Source: Haloferax prahovense DSM 18310
Lineage (GTDB): Archaea > Halobacteriota > Halobacteria > Halobacteriales > Haloferacaceae
Length of the DNA: 64,000 nucleotides
Assembly: GCF_000336815.1 (NCBI RefSeq)
Contig: NZ_AOLG01000012.1
Location: forward strand, 185,244 to 249,243
Direction: 5' to 3'
Position 1 is the stretch's first letter. Each line of letters starts with the position of its first letter. The position numbers and the translations under genes are program-made. Below the pieces are notes generated by a model that saw nothing but the letters and a program-made list of their open reading frames with translations, was not told the DNA's origin and did not search any database. Positions 8,827 through 16,736 of the stretch are shown here, piece by piece.

Positions 8827-10842
8827 ATGACCGACGGGTCTCCGCAGTCGGTCGACGACCCGTCTGCGACGGAGCGCGAACTGCGCCAGCGACTCGACAT
8901 CCTCGCGACGTTCAACGAGGTCGTCGCGGACGTGAACGAGACCATCGTCGACGCCGGCGGGCGCGCGGACATCGAACGGCAGGTCTGCGAGCGACTCGTC
9001 CAGACCGACGAACTCCGGTTCGCGTGGGTCGGCGTCGTCGACGAGACGACCGGCGACGTGGAACCGACCGCGTGGGCCGGCGTCGAGGACGGGTACCTCG
9101 ACGAGATAGACGTGTCGGTGTCGGCAGAGCGCCCCGAGGGAAACGGCCCGGTCGGCCGCGCGGTCCGGTCGAACGCGGTGCAGGCGACCCACAGCATCGC
9201 CGACGAACCGGCGTTCGGGCCGTTCCGCGAACCGGCGCTCGAACGCGGCTACCGCTCGGCGGCGTCGGTGCCCCTCGTCTACGACGACGCGCGCTACGGC
9301 GTACTCACGATGTACGCCGAACACGAGCGGGCGTTCACGGCGGAGCTCGCCGAGCCGATTTCGAATCTCGGCCACGCCGTCGCCCACGGCATCGACACCC
9401 ACGTCCGACGGGAGCGCGAGCGCGAACTCGAACGCCGCGAGCAGGCGTTTTCGCGCATCGTCGAGAACATCGAGGAGTACGCGCTGTTCCGCCTCGACGC
9501 CTCGGGTCGCGTCGAGAGTTGGAACCGCGGCGCGGCGGCCATCAAGGGCTACGATACGGAAGAGATACTCGGCGAGCACATCGAGACGTTCTACACCGAC
9601 GAGGACGCCGAAGACGGCCTGCCCGAGCGCCTTCTCGACCGAGCGCGGACCGAGGGCCGGGCCGAAAACGAGGGGTGGCGCGTCCGTGCCGACGGTACTC
9701 GCTTTTGGGCGTCTGTGACCATCACCGCTCTGACCGACGACACCGGTGAGGTCATCGGCTTCGCCAAGGTGACTCGCGACATGACCGACCGGAAGCGCCG
9801 CGAGCGACAGTTGGACGCGGTGTTCAACAGCACCTTCCAGTACATCGGGCTGGTCGAGCCCGACGGAACTGTCCTCCGGGTGAACGACGCCGCCCTCGAC
9901 CTCGTGGACGGCGACCGCGACGACATCGTCGGACTGCGGGCGTGGGAGACGCCGTGGTGGCGCGGCGACGACGAGCGAATCGCCGACCTCCGGGCCGCGC
10001 TCGACCGCGCGGCCGACGGCGAGTTCGTCCGCTACGAGGTCGAGATAGACCGGGTGAACACGGACCGGCCAGTCGTCATCGACTTCTCCGTCACCCCGGT
10101 CCACGACGACGACGGCGAGGTGTCGCTTCTGGTCCTCGAGGGCCACGATATCACCGCCCGCAAGGAGCGAGAGCGGGAGTTGCGGCGCGAACAGGAGCGA
10201 CTGGAGTTCGTGAACCGCATCATCCGCCACAACCTCCTCAACGGGCTCAACGTGGTCGGCGCGCGGGCAGACATCGTCGAGGACTTCGTGGACGACGCGG
10301 GGCTGACGCACCTCGAAACGATACAGGGACGCGTCCGCGAGATGACCGAACTCGTCGGGACGATGCGGACGTTCATGAAGGTCATCGTCGAGCGCGAGTC
10401 CCACGAGTTCCGGCCGCGTCGAATCGACGAGGCGGTCGACCACGGCGCGGAGTCGCTGCGGAGCGAGACCGAGGCCGCGAGCGTCGAAGTCGGACGACTC
10501 CCCGACGTCTCGGTCGTCGCCGACGACCTGCTGGACGAGGTCATCGAGCACCTGCTGAAAAACGCCGTCCAGCACAACGACAAGCCGAACCCGGCGGTCG
10601 AAGTCGAGGTTGGGGCCGGCGACGACGCGGTCGAACTCCGCGTCTCCGACAACGGCCCGGGCGTCCCGGACGAGGAGAAACACCGCATCGTCGACCAGCG
10701 CATCGAGGACCTGTCGAATCCGGGCAACGGGTTCGGGCTGTTTCTGGTCCGCGAAATCGTCGAGAGCTACGGCGGGACGGTCGCAATCGAGGACAACGAC
10801 CGCGGCGGAGCCACGTTCGTCGTCACGCTCCCGCGAGCGTGA
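8827..10842 (+). CDS. GAF-PAS-PAS sensor histidine kinase
   Basis: A 671-residue sensor kinase without membrane segments, so it probably senses a cytosolic signal. An N-terminal GAF domain covers about residues 25-195. PAS1 is about 205-330 (AFSRIVENIEEYALFRLDAS) and PAS2 about 335-445. The phosphoacceptor H-box RIIRHNLLNGLN has His468. The ATPase domain, about 555-671, shows the N-box LLKNAVQHND, the G1-box VSDNGPGVP and the late G-box GNGFGLFLVREI. The start is the ATG after GAGACGG. A receiver-HTH regulator follows 145 bases downstream on the same strand, and a lone receiver gene lies beyond it, so the three probably form a phosphorelay. Confidence 0.9.
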   Translation: MTDGSPQSVDDPSATERELRQRLDILATFNEVVADVNETIVDAGGRADIERQVCERLVQTDELRFAWVGVVDETTGDVEPTAWAGVEDGYLDEIDVSVSAERPEGNGPVGRAVRSNAVQATHSIADEPAFGPFREPALERGYRSAASVPLVYDDARYGVLTMYAEHERAFTAELAEPISNLGHAVAHGIDTHVRRERERELERREQAFSRIVENIEEYALFRLDASGRVESWNRGAAAIKGYDTEEILGEHIETFYTDEDAEDGLPERLLDRARTEGRAENEGWRVRADGTRFWASVTITALTDDTGEVIGFAKVTRDMTDRKRRERQLDAVFNSTFQYIGLVEPDGTVLRVNDAALDLVDGDRDDIVGLRAWETPWWRGDDERIADLRAALDRAADGEFVRYEVEIDRVNTDRPVVIDFSVTPVHDDDGEVSLLVLEGHDITARKERERELRREQERLEFVNRIIRHNLLNGLNVVGARADIVEDFVDDAGLTHLETIQGRVREMTELVGTMRTFMKVIVERESHEFRPRRIDEAVDHGAESLRSETEAASVEVGRLPDVSVVADDLLDEVIEHLLKNAVQHNDKPNPAVEVEVGAGDDAVELRVSDNGPGVPDEEKHRIVDQRIEDLSNPGNGFGLFLVREIVESYGGTVAIEDNDRGGATFVVTLPRA

Positions 10843-10950
10843 GTTCGGCCCGCGGGTCGGGTCGCAGTCGGTCGCGGGAGTTCCCCGTCCGTCGGAGACG
10901 ACCGAATCGGGTCACTGAACCGCCTAAATTCCACCTGCTGTGATGGGCAG

Positions 10951-10958
10951 ATATATTA
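10951..10958 (+). promoter_or_regulatory. TATA element of the receiver-HTH regulator
   Basis: ATATATTA is centred 34 bases before the ATG at 10988. It rules against the more upstream in-frame ATG at 10940, which would place this element inside the coding region. Confidence 0.5.
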
Positions 10959-10987
10959 CTGTTCGCCGTTACTGTGTGTTCGATACG

Positions 10988-12742
10988 ATGGTCACCGAAC
11001 GCTCGGCGCGCGAGAGCCCCGAACAGCGGGCCGCCGAGCAGGTCGTTCTCGTGGTCGACGACGACGAGGACCTCGCAGACACCTGCCGGTACTGGCTCGA
11101 CGGCGAGCGGTTCGCCGTCGAGACCGCCTACGGCGGTGAAGAAGCCCTCCACCGACTCGACGACACCGTCGACGTCGTCCTCCTCGACCGCCGAATGCCG
11201 AACGTCACGGGCGACGACGTGCTCGACGAGATTCGCGAGCGCGGCCTCGACTGCCGCGTGGCGATGATGACCGCGGTCGAGCCGGACACCGACATCGTCG
11301 ACATGCCGTTCGACGCCTACCTCGTCAAGCCCGTCTCGGAGTCGGAGGTCAAAGAGACGGTCGAAGAGCTGCTCGTGCGGTCGGGCTTCGAGTCCGAGGT
11401 CCGCGAGTACTTCGCGCTCGAATCCACCGAGGCGGCGCTCGACAGCCGCGACGTGGAAGAGCTCCGCGAGCCCGAGGCGCTGTCGGACCTCCGCGGTCGA
11501 CTGGAGGCGGTCCGAGCCGAACACGAGGCGGCGATTCGTAACCGCGAGGCGCAGCTCGACCGCCTGAACCGGACCAACGAGCTCCTCCGCGACATCGACC
11601 GGGCGATAATCGACGCGCGGAGCCGCGACGAAATCGAACAGACCGTCTGCGACGCGGTCGCGAGCGCCCACGAGGCCGCGTTCGTTCTCAGACGCACCGC
11701 CGCCGGCACGCTCCGGTGTACCGCTGCGGCGGGCTACGGACTCGACCCCGCGGGCGTCGACCTCGACTTCGTCGACGAGGCGTTCGACATCGACGGAACG
11801 GTCGAAGACGGCTTCGCCTTCGAGGACATCTCCGAGGCGCACCGCGCGGCGGTCTTCGGCGACGACGCCGCCGACCTCGACGCGGTGTCGGCGCTCTATG
11901 TCGCCATCGACTACCGCGAGACGGCGTACGGCGCGCTCGTCGTCTACGACGAGACCGACGGCTTCGACGAGGAGTCCGCGGGCCTGTTTTCCGACCTCGG
12001 CGCGACCGTCGGCAACGGTATCAACGCAACCCAGAGCAAGCAGCTTCTCAACGGCGACAGCGTCGTCGAACTGGAGTTTCAGGTCGCCGGCGCGGGTGAC
12101 GCCGGCGTGCTCGCCGGTCTCTCGGCGACGCTCGACTGCCGACTCTCGCTGGACGGCGTCACCCGCGCCGGCGACGAGCTTACCTGTTTCGTCAGCGTCG
12201 CCGGCGCGTCGGGGTGCGACGCGGTCGCGGCCGCTATCGATGCCGCCGACGTCTCGCAGGCCCGCGTCGTCGCCGACGGCGACGAGGAGTCCGTCGTCGA
12301 ACTCCGCACCGACGCCGAGGCGGTGCTGTCGACCGCCATCGACCACGGCGCGAGCGTGGAGCGGTTGACGCTCTCCGAGGGGAGCGGCACCCTCGCGCTC
12401 CACGTCGCGGCCGACGCCGACCACGGCGCGCTCGTGGAGGCGGTGACGACGGCCGCGGCCGGCGTCTCGGTCGTCGCAAAGCGCGAGGTGGAGCGCTCCG
12501 TCCAGTCGGCCGACTCCTTCCGGCGGACGCTCGACTCGAAACTGACAGACCGGCAGAAGACGGTCCTCGAAACGTCGCTCGTCTCCGGCTACTTCGAGTG
12601 GCCCCGCGGGAGCACGGCAGAAGAGGTCGCCGACTCGCTCGGCATCTCGCCGCCGACGCTCCACGAACACCTCCGGACGGCGGAGCGGAAGCTCATCGAG
12701 ACGTATTTCGACGAGCTGAACCCCGCGTCGGCGGACGACTGA
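10988..12742 (+). CDS. Receiver-HalX-GAF-HTH_10 (bacterio-opsin activator type) response regulator
   Basis: A 584-residue regulator. The receiver domain (about 15-125) has phospho-acceptor Asp67 in VVLLDRRMPN and conserved Lys114 in YLVKPV. A charged helical linker resembling HalX (about 130-200) follows, then a GAF domain (about 200-350), then a bacterio-opsin-activator-type module. That module ends in an HTH_10 domain (LTDRQKTVLETSLVSGYFEW and SLGISPPTLHEHLRTAERKL). It can therefore receive phosphate and bind DNA in one chain, which is uncommon among archaeal response regulators. The adjacent GAF-PAS-PAS kinase is the obvious partner. A promoter of its own is present, so it is not strictly dependent on the kinase transcript. 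Confidence 0.88.
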   Translation: MVTERSARESPEQRAAEQVVLVVDDDEDLADTCRYWLDGERFAVETAYGGEEALHRLDDTVDVVLLDRRMPNVTGDDVLDEIRERGLDCRVAMMTAVEPDTDIVDMPFDAYLVKPVSESEVKETVEELLVRSGFESEVREYFALESTEAALDSRDVEELREPEALSDLRGRLEAVRAEHEAAIRNREAQLDRLNRTNELLRDIDRAIIDARSRDEIEQTVCDAVASAHEAAFVLRRTAAGTLRCTAAAGYGLDPAGVDLDFVDEAFDIDGTVEDGFAFEDISEAHRAAVFGDDAADLDAVSALYVAIDYRETAYGALVVYDETDGFDEESAGLFSDLGATVGNGINATQSKQLLNGDSVVELEFQVAGAGDAGVLAGLSATLDCRLSLDGVTRAGDELTCFVSVAGASGCDAVAAAIDAADVSQARVVADGDEESVVELRTDAEAVLSTAIDHGASVERLTLSEGSGTLALHVAADADHGALVEAVTTAAAGVSVVAKREVERSVQSADSFRRTLDSKLTDRQKTVLETSLVSGYFEWPRGSTAEEVADSLGISPPTLHEHLRTAERKLIETYFDELNPASADD

Positions 12743-12772
12743 AGCGGGCGGCCACGGACCGTCGGAAGGAGA

Positions 12773-13165
12773 TTAGTCGAGTTTGGCTTCGGGCGCGTCG
12801 CCGACGAATCGGTCGGCGGCGTCGAAGACGTCGCGTTTGGTGACTGGCTTCGTGAGCACGGCGTCAACGGGGAGGTCGGCGAGTTCGTCGCCGGGCGCGG
12901 CGCTGAGCATGACGACCGCGAACGACGACGGGTCGACCCGTCGGGAGAGTTCTTCGAGGACGGACTCGCCGGAGAGACCGGGGAGGTTGTGGTCGAGGAA
13001 GACGAGGTCGACGCTCTCGTCGAACGTCTGGAGGGCCTCACGCCCGGAGTACGCGACTCGGACGCGGTAGCGGCGTTCGAGCCACAGCGCGAGGCTATCG
13101 GCGAGGGCGGCCTCGTCGTCGACGAGGAGGACAGTCGGCGCGTCTGGTGTGGGTGGCTGTGTCAT
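12773..13165 (-). CDS. Stand-alone receiver-domain response regulator
   Basis: A 130-residue protein consisting of one CheY-like receiver domain: acidic pair LLVDDE near residues 13-18, phospho-acceptor Asp58 in DLVFLDHNLPG, Thr/Ser switch region VVMLSAAPG, and Lys106 in VLTKPVTK. There is no output domain, so it probably acts by protein-protein contact or as a phosphate shuttle. It is convergent with the receiver-HTH regulator, with 30 bases between the stops, and presumably belongs to the same signalling group. Confidence 0.85.
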   Translation of the reverse strand: MTQPPTPDAPTVLLVDDEAALADSLALWLERRYRVRVAYSGREALQTFDESVDLVFLDHNLPGLSGESVLEELSRRVDPSSFAVVMLSAAPGDELADLPVDAVLTKPVTKRDVFDAADRFVGDAPEAKLD

Positions 13166-13259
13166 GGCTCGGACCGTGGCTACGTCGGTGTGGCGGAGGC
13201 GGTCGGTCGGGGTCGGGCGTGGTCTGCCGAGGGTGGCCGGCGGTCGGCGGGGGTATCGC

Positions 13260-13466
13260 TCACGCGTCGTTCATTCGCTGGGACCGCGTGTTCCCGCAGC
13301 GCGTACAGCGCGTGACACGGTACGGCTCGCGGGAGAACTCGCGGTTCTCGCGTTTCCGGCTCTCGGTCTTGATTTCGATGGAGACGTCGTGCGGCGTTCG
13401 GGACTCACACGACTGGCACTCTTCGACGAACTCGTTGTTTCGGGGACTGCTTTTACTCTTCGACAT
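13260..13466 (-). CDS. Small zinc beta-ribbon protein, DUF7835-like
   Basis: A 68-residue basic-for-haloarchaea protein with two CxxC knuckles, ECQSCESRTPHDV near residues 16-28 and TRCTRCGN near 53-60, giving a four-cysteine zinc ribbon. The middle (IEIKTESRKRENREFSREPY) is charged and typical of a haloarchaeal family I recall as DUF7835. Likely a nucleic-acid or protein-binding ribbon; no specific role is known. Confidence 0.75.
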   Translation of the reverse strand: MSKSKSSPRNNEFVEECQSCESRTPHDVSIEIKTESRKRENREFSREPYRVTRCTRCGNTRSQRMNDA

Positions 13467-13574
13467 AGAGTGGTCGTAGCAGTAGCTATGGACTGCGCGC
13501 CGTTGAATACGGAACCTAATCGATTTGGGACGCGGCCAATCGAGGGGCGGCGGCCGCTCGTCGGTCGAAGGAAA

Positions 13575-13967
13575 CTACTCCGCGGGGACGATTTTCTCGT
13601 CGTACTTGTCGCGGAACTCTTGGATGAGCGTGCCCATCTGGGCGTACCAGTCGTTGAGCATGCGCTGCATGTCGTCCGCGACCTCGTTGGGGTCAGTCGG
13701 ATGGTAGACGTGGTAGTAGCCGCCGTGTTCGTAGTTCACCTGTTCTTTCTGGATGAGCCCCGCCTGCAGGAGGCGCTGGATGGAGCGGTACGCGGTCGAA
13801 CGTTCCCGCTCGACCGCCTCGGCGACCTCGTCGACGGTCAGGTGTTCGTCGGTCTCGACGAGCACCTCGAAACACCGTCGGTCGAGTTGCTTCAGTCCGT
13901 GGAGACACTCGAGGAGTCCCTCACACTCCATGTCCGATTGCAGGTATTCGACCATCGAGCTAGCCAT
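13575..13967 (-). CDS. Winged-helix transcriptional regulator, candidate regulator of the sulfur cluster
   Basis: A 130-residue regulator. After CEGLLECLHGLKQLDRRCFE comes a winged-helix domain (residues about 28-90): LTVDEVAEAVERERSTAYRS is the helix-turn-helix and RLLQAGLIQKEQVNYEHGGY the recognition-wing segment. A C-terminal helical region (ADDMQRMLNDWYAQMGTLIQ) probably dimerises. Three cysteines cluster in the first 35 residues (CEGLLEC and RRC), so a thiol or persulfide sensor is possible. It is the first gene of a sulfur-handling cluster, and its promoter contains a diverged copy of the element found at the other cluster promoters. Function as their repressor or activator is inference. 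Confidence 0.8.
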   Translation of the reverse strand: MASSMVEYLQSDMECEGLLECLHGLKQLDRRCFEVLVETDEHLTVDEVAEAVERERSTAYRSIQRLLQAGLIQKEQVNYEHGGYYHVYHPTDPNEVADDMQRMLNDWYAQMGTLIQEFRDKYDEKIVPAE

Positions 13968-14010
13968 TATCGGTTCGGGCTACGTGGTCAGCCCTCAAAA
14001 GGGTTTGTAT

Positions 14011-14019
14011 AGTTTGCAC
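14011..14019 (-). promoter_or_regulatory. Diverged copy of sulfur-cluster promoter element (GTGCAAACT)
   Basis: On the minus strand this reads GTGCAAACTATAC. It aligns to GTGCAATACTATAT at 15533-15546 with one missing T. It overlaps the TATA region of the winged-helix gene, a place where autoregulation would act. Confidence 0.35.
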
Positions 14020-14098
14020 AACACCGGGCGAGAAACGGCGTCCCGGTGTCGTGGATTCGCGTTCGATGCGAGTGCGGTTCGCGTGCGAGCCGTCGCCC

Positions 14099-15142
14099 TC
14101 AGTCGGCGGTGGAACCCCCGGTGGTCGAGGGCGCGCGCATGGACTTCACGGCGCTGTAGAGCACCGCGCTGGAGACCATGAGCGCCGACCCGAGGATGAG
14201 CGCGAGACTGACGTAGTCGAGGACGCCCATGCCGAGGTAGTTCCCGGCCTGCCGCACGGCGACGGCGAGCGCGCCGAGGAGCAGCATCAGGCCGAAGTAA
14301 ATCTTGATCTCGTCCTCGTTGACGATGGAGGTCGCGGCGGAGCCGACGCGCGCGCCGAGCGCCGACCCGGCGAGGAGCGGCGCGACGATAGAGAGGTCGA
14401 CGCCGCCGGACTGCGCGTAGAGGAACGAGCCGATGCCGCCCGAGAACATGATTTCGAACAGGTCGGTCCCGACCGCGATGGGCACCGGAACGCCGATGAG
14501 GTAGAACAGCGCGGGCATGCGGATGAAGCCGCCGCCGACGCCGAGGAAACCCGAGAGGAGCCCCGTGGCGAACGCGACCAAGAGAATCATCCACAGCGAG
14601 ACCTTGACGCCGCCGCGGAGGGTTATCATCGGGGGGAGCGAGTAGCTCTGAATCTTCTTGGCTAACTCGGGGATGTCGTCGGCGTCGATGTCGGCGTCGC
14701 CGTCCACGTCGTGGCTGACGCCGCCGCCGTCGCCGCCCTTCAGCGCCTCGTAGGTGACGAACAGCCCGATACCGCCGAGAAGCAGCACGTACGTGACGCT
14801 GATGATGTTACCGGCGAGTCCGAGCTCTTCGAGGTAGAGGACGATTTCCTTCCCGACTTCGAGGCCGACCGTGGTCCCGATAATCATCGAGATGCCGAGT
14901 TTGTAGTCGACCTGTCCGAGGTCGCGGTGCTTCAGTGTCGCGATGACGGAGGTCCCGAAGACGAACGCGAGCCCGGAGCCGACGGCCACGCGCGAGGGGT
15001 AGCCCATGACGAGCAGCGCGGGCGTCACGAGGAACGACCCACCCATGCCGAAGAAGCCGAACAGGACGCCGATGAGAACCCCGAACGCGACGAAGAGGGC
15101 CAGCATCCCGGCAGACATGCCGAGTAGTTCGAACACGCTCAC
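14099..15142 (-). CDS. TauE/SafE family sulfite or organosulfonate exporter
   Basis: A 347-residue membrane protein with about eight helices in two related halves, each with the glycine-rich repeat of the family (GVLIGVLFGFFGMGGSFLVTP near residue 25 and FLGVGGGFIRMPALFYL in the second half). The halves are joined by an acidic cytosolic loop near residues 133-165 (DVDGDADIDADDIPE). Family members move sulfite, sulfonates or related anions. Its ATG overlaps the stop of the small membrane protein upstream by four bases (ATGA), so the two are translationally coupled. The context with YedE, TusA and DsrE supports a sulfur substrate here. Confidence 0.88.
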   Translation of the reverse strand: MSVFELLGMSAGMLALFVAFGVLIGVLFGFFGMGGSFLVTPALLVMGYPSRVAVGSGLAFVFGTSVIATLKHRDLGQVDYKLGISMIIGTTVGLEVGKEIVLYLEELGLAGNIISVTYVLLLGGIGLFVTYEALKGGDGGGVSHDVDGDADIDADDIPELAKKIQSYSLPPMITLRGGVKVSLWMILLVAFATGLLSGFLGVGGGFIRMPALFYLIGVPVPIAVGTDLFEIMFSGGIGSFLYAQSGGVDLSIVAPLLAGSALGARVGSAATSIVNEDEIKIYFGLMLLLGALAVAVRQAGNYLGMGVLDYVSLALILGSALMVSSAVLYSAVKSMRAPSTTGGSTAD

Positions 15143-15288
15143 TCACCACCGATGGCCTTCCGAACGGTCGGTCCGAGTGCGGCGGTCAGCGCGCCGTACC
15201 CGACGTACAGCACCATCGCCTCGACGAGGACGACGCCGACGAGCGCGGCAGCCTGTGCGTTCCCGCCCAACGTCTCGATTCCGAACAT
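15139..15288 (-). CDS. Small single-helix membrane protein coupled to TauE (DUF7512-like)
   Basis: A 49-residue protein with one hydrophobic helix (AAALVGVVLVEAMVLYVGYG) flanked by MFGIETLGGNAQ and a short basic tail. The frame is open to an ATG at 15327, but MFGIE at 15288 matches the haloarchaeal family that I recall as DUF7512. It overlaps the TauE/SafE start by four bases, so it is likely an accessory subunit or assembly partner of that permease. Confidence 0.75.
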   Translation of the reverse strand: MFGIETLGGNAQAAALVGVVLVEAMVLYVGYGALTAALGPTVRKAIGGE

Positions 15289-15318
15289 CTTACCAGCACC
15301 CCTCGGGGTGCCCGGAGT

Positions 15319-15327
15319 GTATTGCAC
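15319..15327 (-). promoter_or_regulatory. Sulfur-cluster promoter element (GTGCAATAC, exact)
   Basis: GTATTGCAC on the plus strand, 31 bases upstream of the DUF7512-like start at 15288. Confidence 0.45.
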
Positions 15328-15532
15328 TCATCATACTTTCTTGTACACCGCTGGCTAACCGGAGTGAGGATATAACGCTTTTGGGAATACTGTACAAGAC
15401 CATATCTTTATTGCATACACATAAGTTATAGAATGGACATAGAAATACCACCGAACCGGGCCATATTTTGTATCACGCGACGTTACGAACATATTTATCC
15501 GCTATCTATGACAAAATAGTTGTTTGCTTATT

Positions 15533-15541
15533 GTGCAATAC
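15533..15541 (+). promoter_or_regulatory. Sulfur-cluster promoter element (GTGCAATAC, exact)
   Basis: Part of TTGTGCAATACTATAT, in the AT-rich region upstream of the DUF7512-TauE operon. No gene starts immediately downstream on the plus strand, so it may be a distal site. Confidence 0.4.
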
Positions 15542-15783
15542 TATATTTGGCTGAACATCAACCGAGAGGATTCGGTCGAGAGGCACTCACGGCGGCGTTC
15601 TCGAGCATCGGCGGCGAGCGTCGAACGTCGACTCGCGGGAGAAAACCACCACCGACTGTTCGGCAGCGCGCGCGAGCCGCGGTCCATCGGCGGCGGTTCA
15701 CCGACAGGGGGCGAGAACTTCGTCGCCGTCGCTCCGGGGACGACGGACGGGAAAAGAACGAAATCGAATTCGCCGACGGCGGC

Positions 15784-16248
15784 TCAGTCGGCGGAGGTGC
15801 CGGTCGCGGCGCTCTCGGTACGGCGGGCGCGCCAGAGTCCCTGCAGGTACGCGCCGACGAACATCCCACCGATGGCGATGAGGATGGGGTAGTTGCCGAC
15901 GCCGAGACTGGCGTAGGCCGCGCCGGGACAGATGCCGGAGATACCCCAGCCGGCTCCGAAGACGACCCCGCCGACGACGACGTTCTTGTCGAACGACTTC
16001 AGCCGGCGGCCGTAGTCGCGCCCGGTGAGTGGCGCGCGGTCGCCGAACGCCTCGGCGAGCGCGAAGACGGTGCCAGTGACGACCGCGGCCCCGCCCATCA
16101 CGAAGACGAGACCGAGGTCGTCGAACTGGAGGAAGTCGAGGACGACCTCCGGGCGGGCCATGTTGCTGACGGCGAGGCCGAACCCGAATATCAGGCCGCC
16201 CGCGATGACGACCAGCATGAACCCGAGTCCGCGTTCGTCGTCGCTCAC
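15784..16248 (-). CDS. YeeE/YedE family sulfur transporter, C-terminal half protein
   Basis: A 154-residue membrane protein with four hydrophobic helices, corresponding to the second half of full-length YeeE/YedE (TsuA-type) thiosulfate transporters. The conserved cysteine motif is GWGISGICPGAAYASLG. The start is a GTG at 16248 that overlaps the stop of the upstream half by four bases (GTGA). The longer open frame upstream to 16452 is arginine-rich shadow sequence. The pair probably assembles into one transporter for thiosulfate or another sulfane sulfur carrier. Confidence 0.85.
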   Translation of the reverse strand: MSDDERGLGFMLVVIAGGLIFGFGLAVSNMARPEVVLDFLQFDDLGLVFVMGGAAVVTGTVFALAEAFGDRAPLTGRDYGRRLKSFDKNVVVGGVVFGAGWGISGICPGAAYASLGVGNYPILIAIGGMFVGAYLQGLWRARRTESAATGTSAD

Positions 16249-16736
16249 GGCGACACCCCCAGCGCGCTCAGGAGCTGTGCGACCCCGATGGCGACGAGCA
16301 TGAAGGTGGCGACGTTGACGAGCGAGGTCCGCGAGCGCGAGCCGACGCCGCAGACCCCGTGACCGGACGTACAGCCCTTCCCGATGCGGGTGCCGACGCC
16401 GACGAGCACGCCGCCGACGGCGAAGCGCCACGGCTGTACGTCGGAGACCCACCAGCCGTCACCGAACAGGACGGTGTAGAGCGCGGCCCCGGCGACGATG
16501 CTCAGCGTGAACACGACCCGCCAGTCCCGCGAGGCGACGTACTTCGCCTTGTTGAACCGCGGGAGGTCGGAGACGTACGACAGCGTCGATTCGAGGAAGG
16601 TGCTCGCACCGGCGATGATGCCCGTCCCGAGGTAGATGACGGCGGTCCCGAGGCCGATGAGGAGGCCGCCGAGCGCGTAGTGCGCGATACCGTTCGGAAA
16701 GAGCCCTTCGACGAGGAGCGGCGTCAGACCCGACAT
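16245..16736 (-). CDS. YeeE/YedE family sulfur transporter, N-terminal half protein
   Basis: A 163-residue membrane protein with about four helices and the conserved cysteine motif RIGKGCTSGHGVCGVGS near residue 115. This is the N-terminal half of the YeeE/YedE fold; cysteines in such motifs relay thiosulfate sulfur across the membrane in the characterised bacterial member TsuA. It starts at an ATG directly after the stop of the rhodanese-MBL gene (no gap) and overlaps the other half by four bases, so all three are one transcription unit. Confidence 0.87.
   Translation of the reverse strand: MSGLTPLLVEGLFPNGIAHYALGGLLIGLGTAVIYLGTGIIAGASTFLESTLSYVSDLPRFNKAKYVASRDWRVVFTLSIVAGAALYTVLFGDGWWVSDVQPWRFAVGGVLVGVGTRIGKGCTSGHGVCGVGSRSRTSLVNVATFMLVAIGVAQLLSALGVSP

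Larger units (their letters stand above)
15289..15783. other. AT-rich regulatory intergenic region (495 bp)
   Basis: Lies between the start of the DUF7512-TauE operon and the stop of the YeeE/YedE gene. I see no convincing coding sequence. About 15343-15560 is strikingly AT-rich for this genome and holds the element GTGCAATAC twice (15319-15327 and 15533-15541). Related strings are TATTGCATAC at 15409-15418 and GGGAATACTGTAC at 15383-15395. Several TATA-like strings occur (ATATTTATCC, CATATCTTTA), so more than one promoter is possible. Confidence 0.6.

Noticed and set aside
15520..16362. Long plus-strand open frame over the YeeE/YedE gene
   Set aside because: Its protein is low-complexity Glu/Asp/Arg text with no domain. 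The opposite strand encodes a clear transporter with conserved cysteines. It is a GC-bias shadow.
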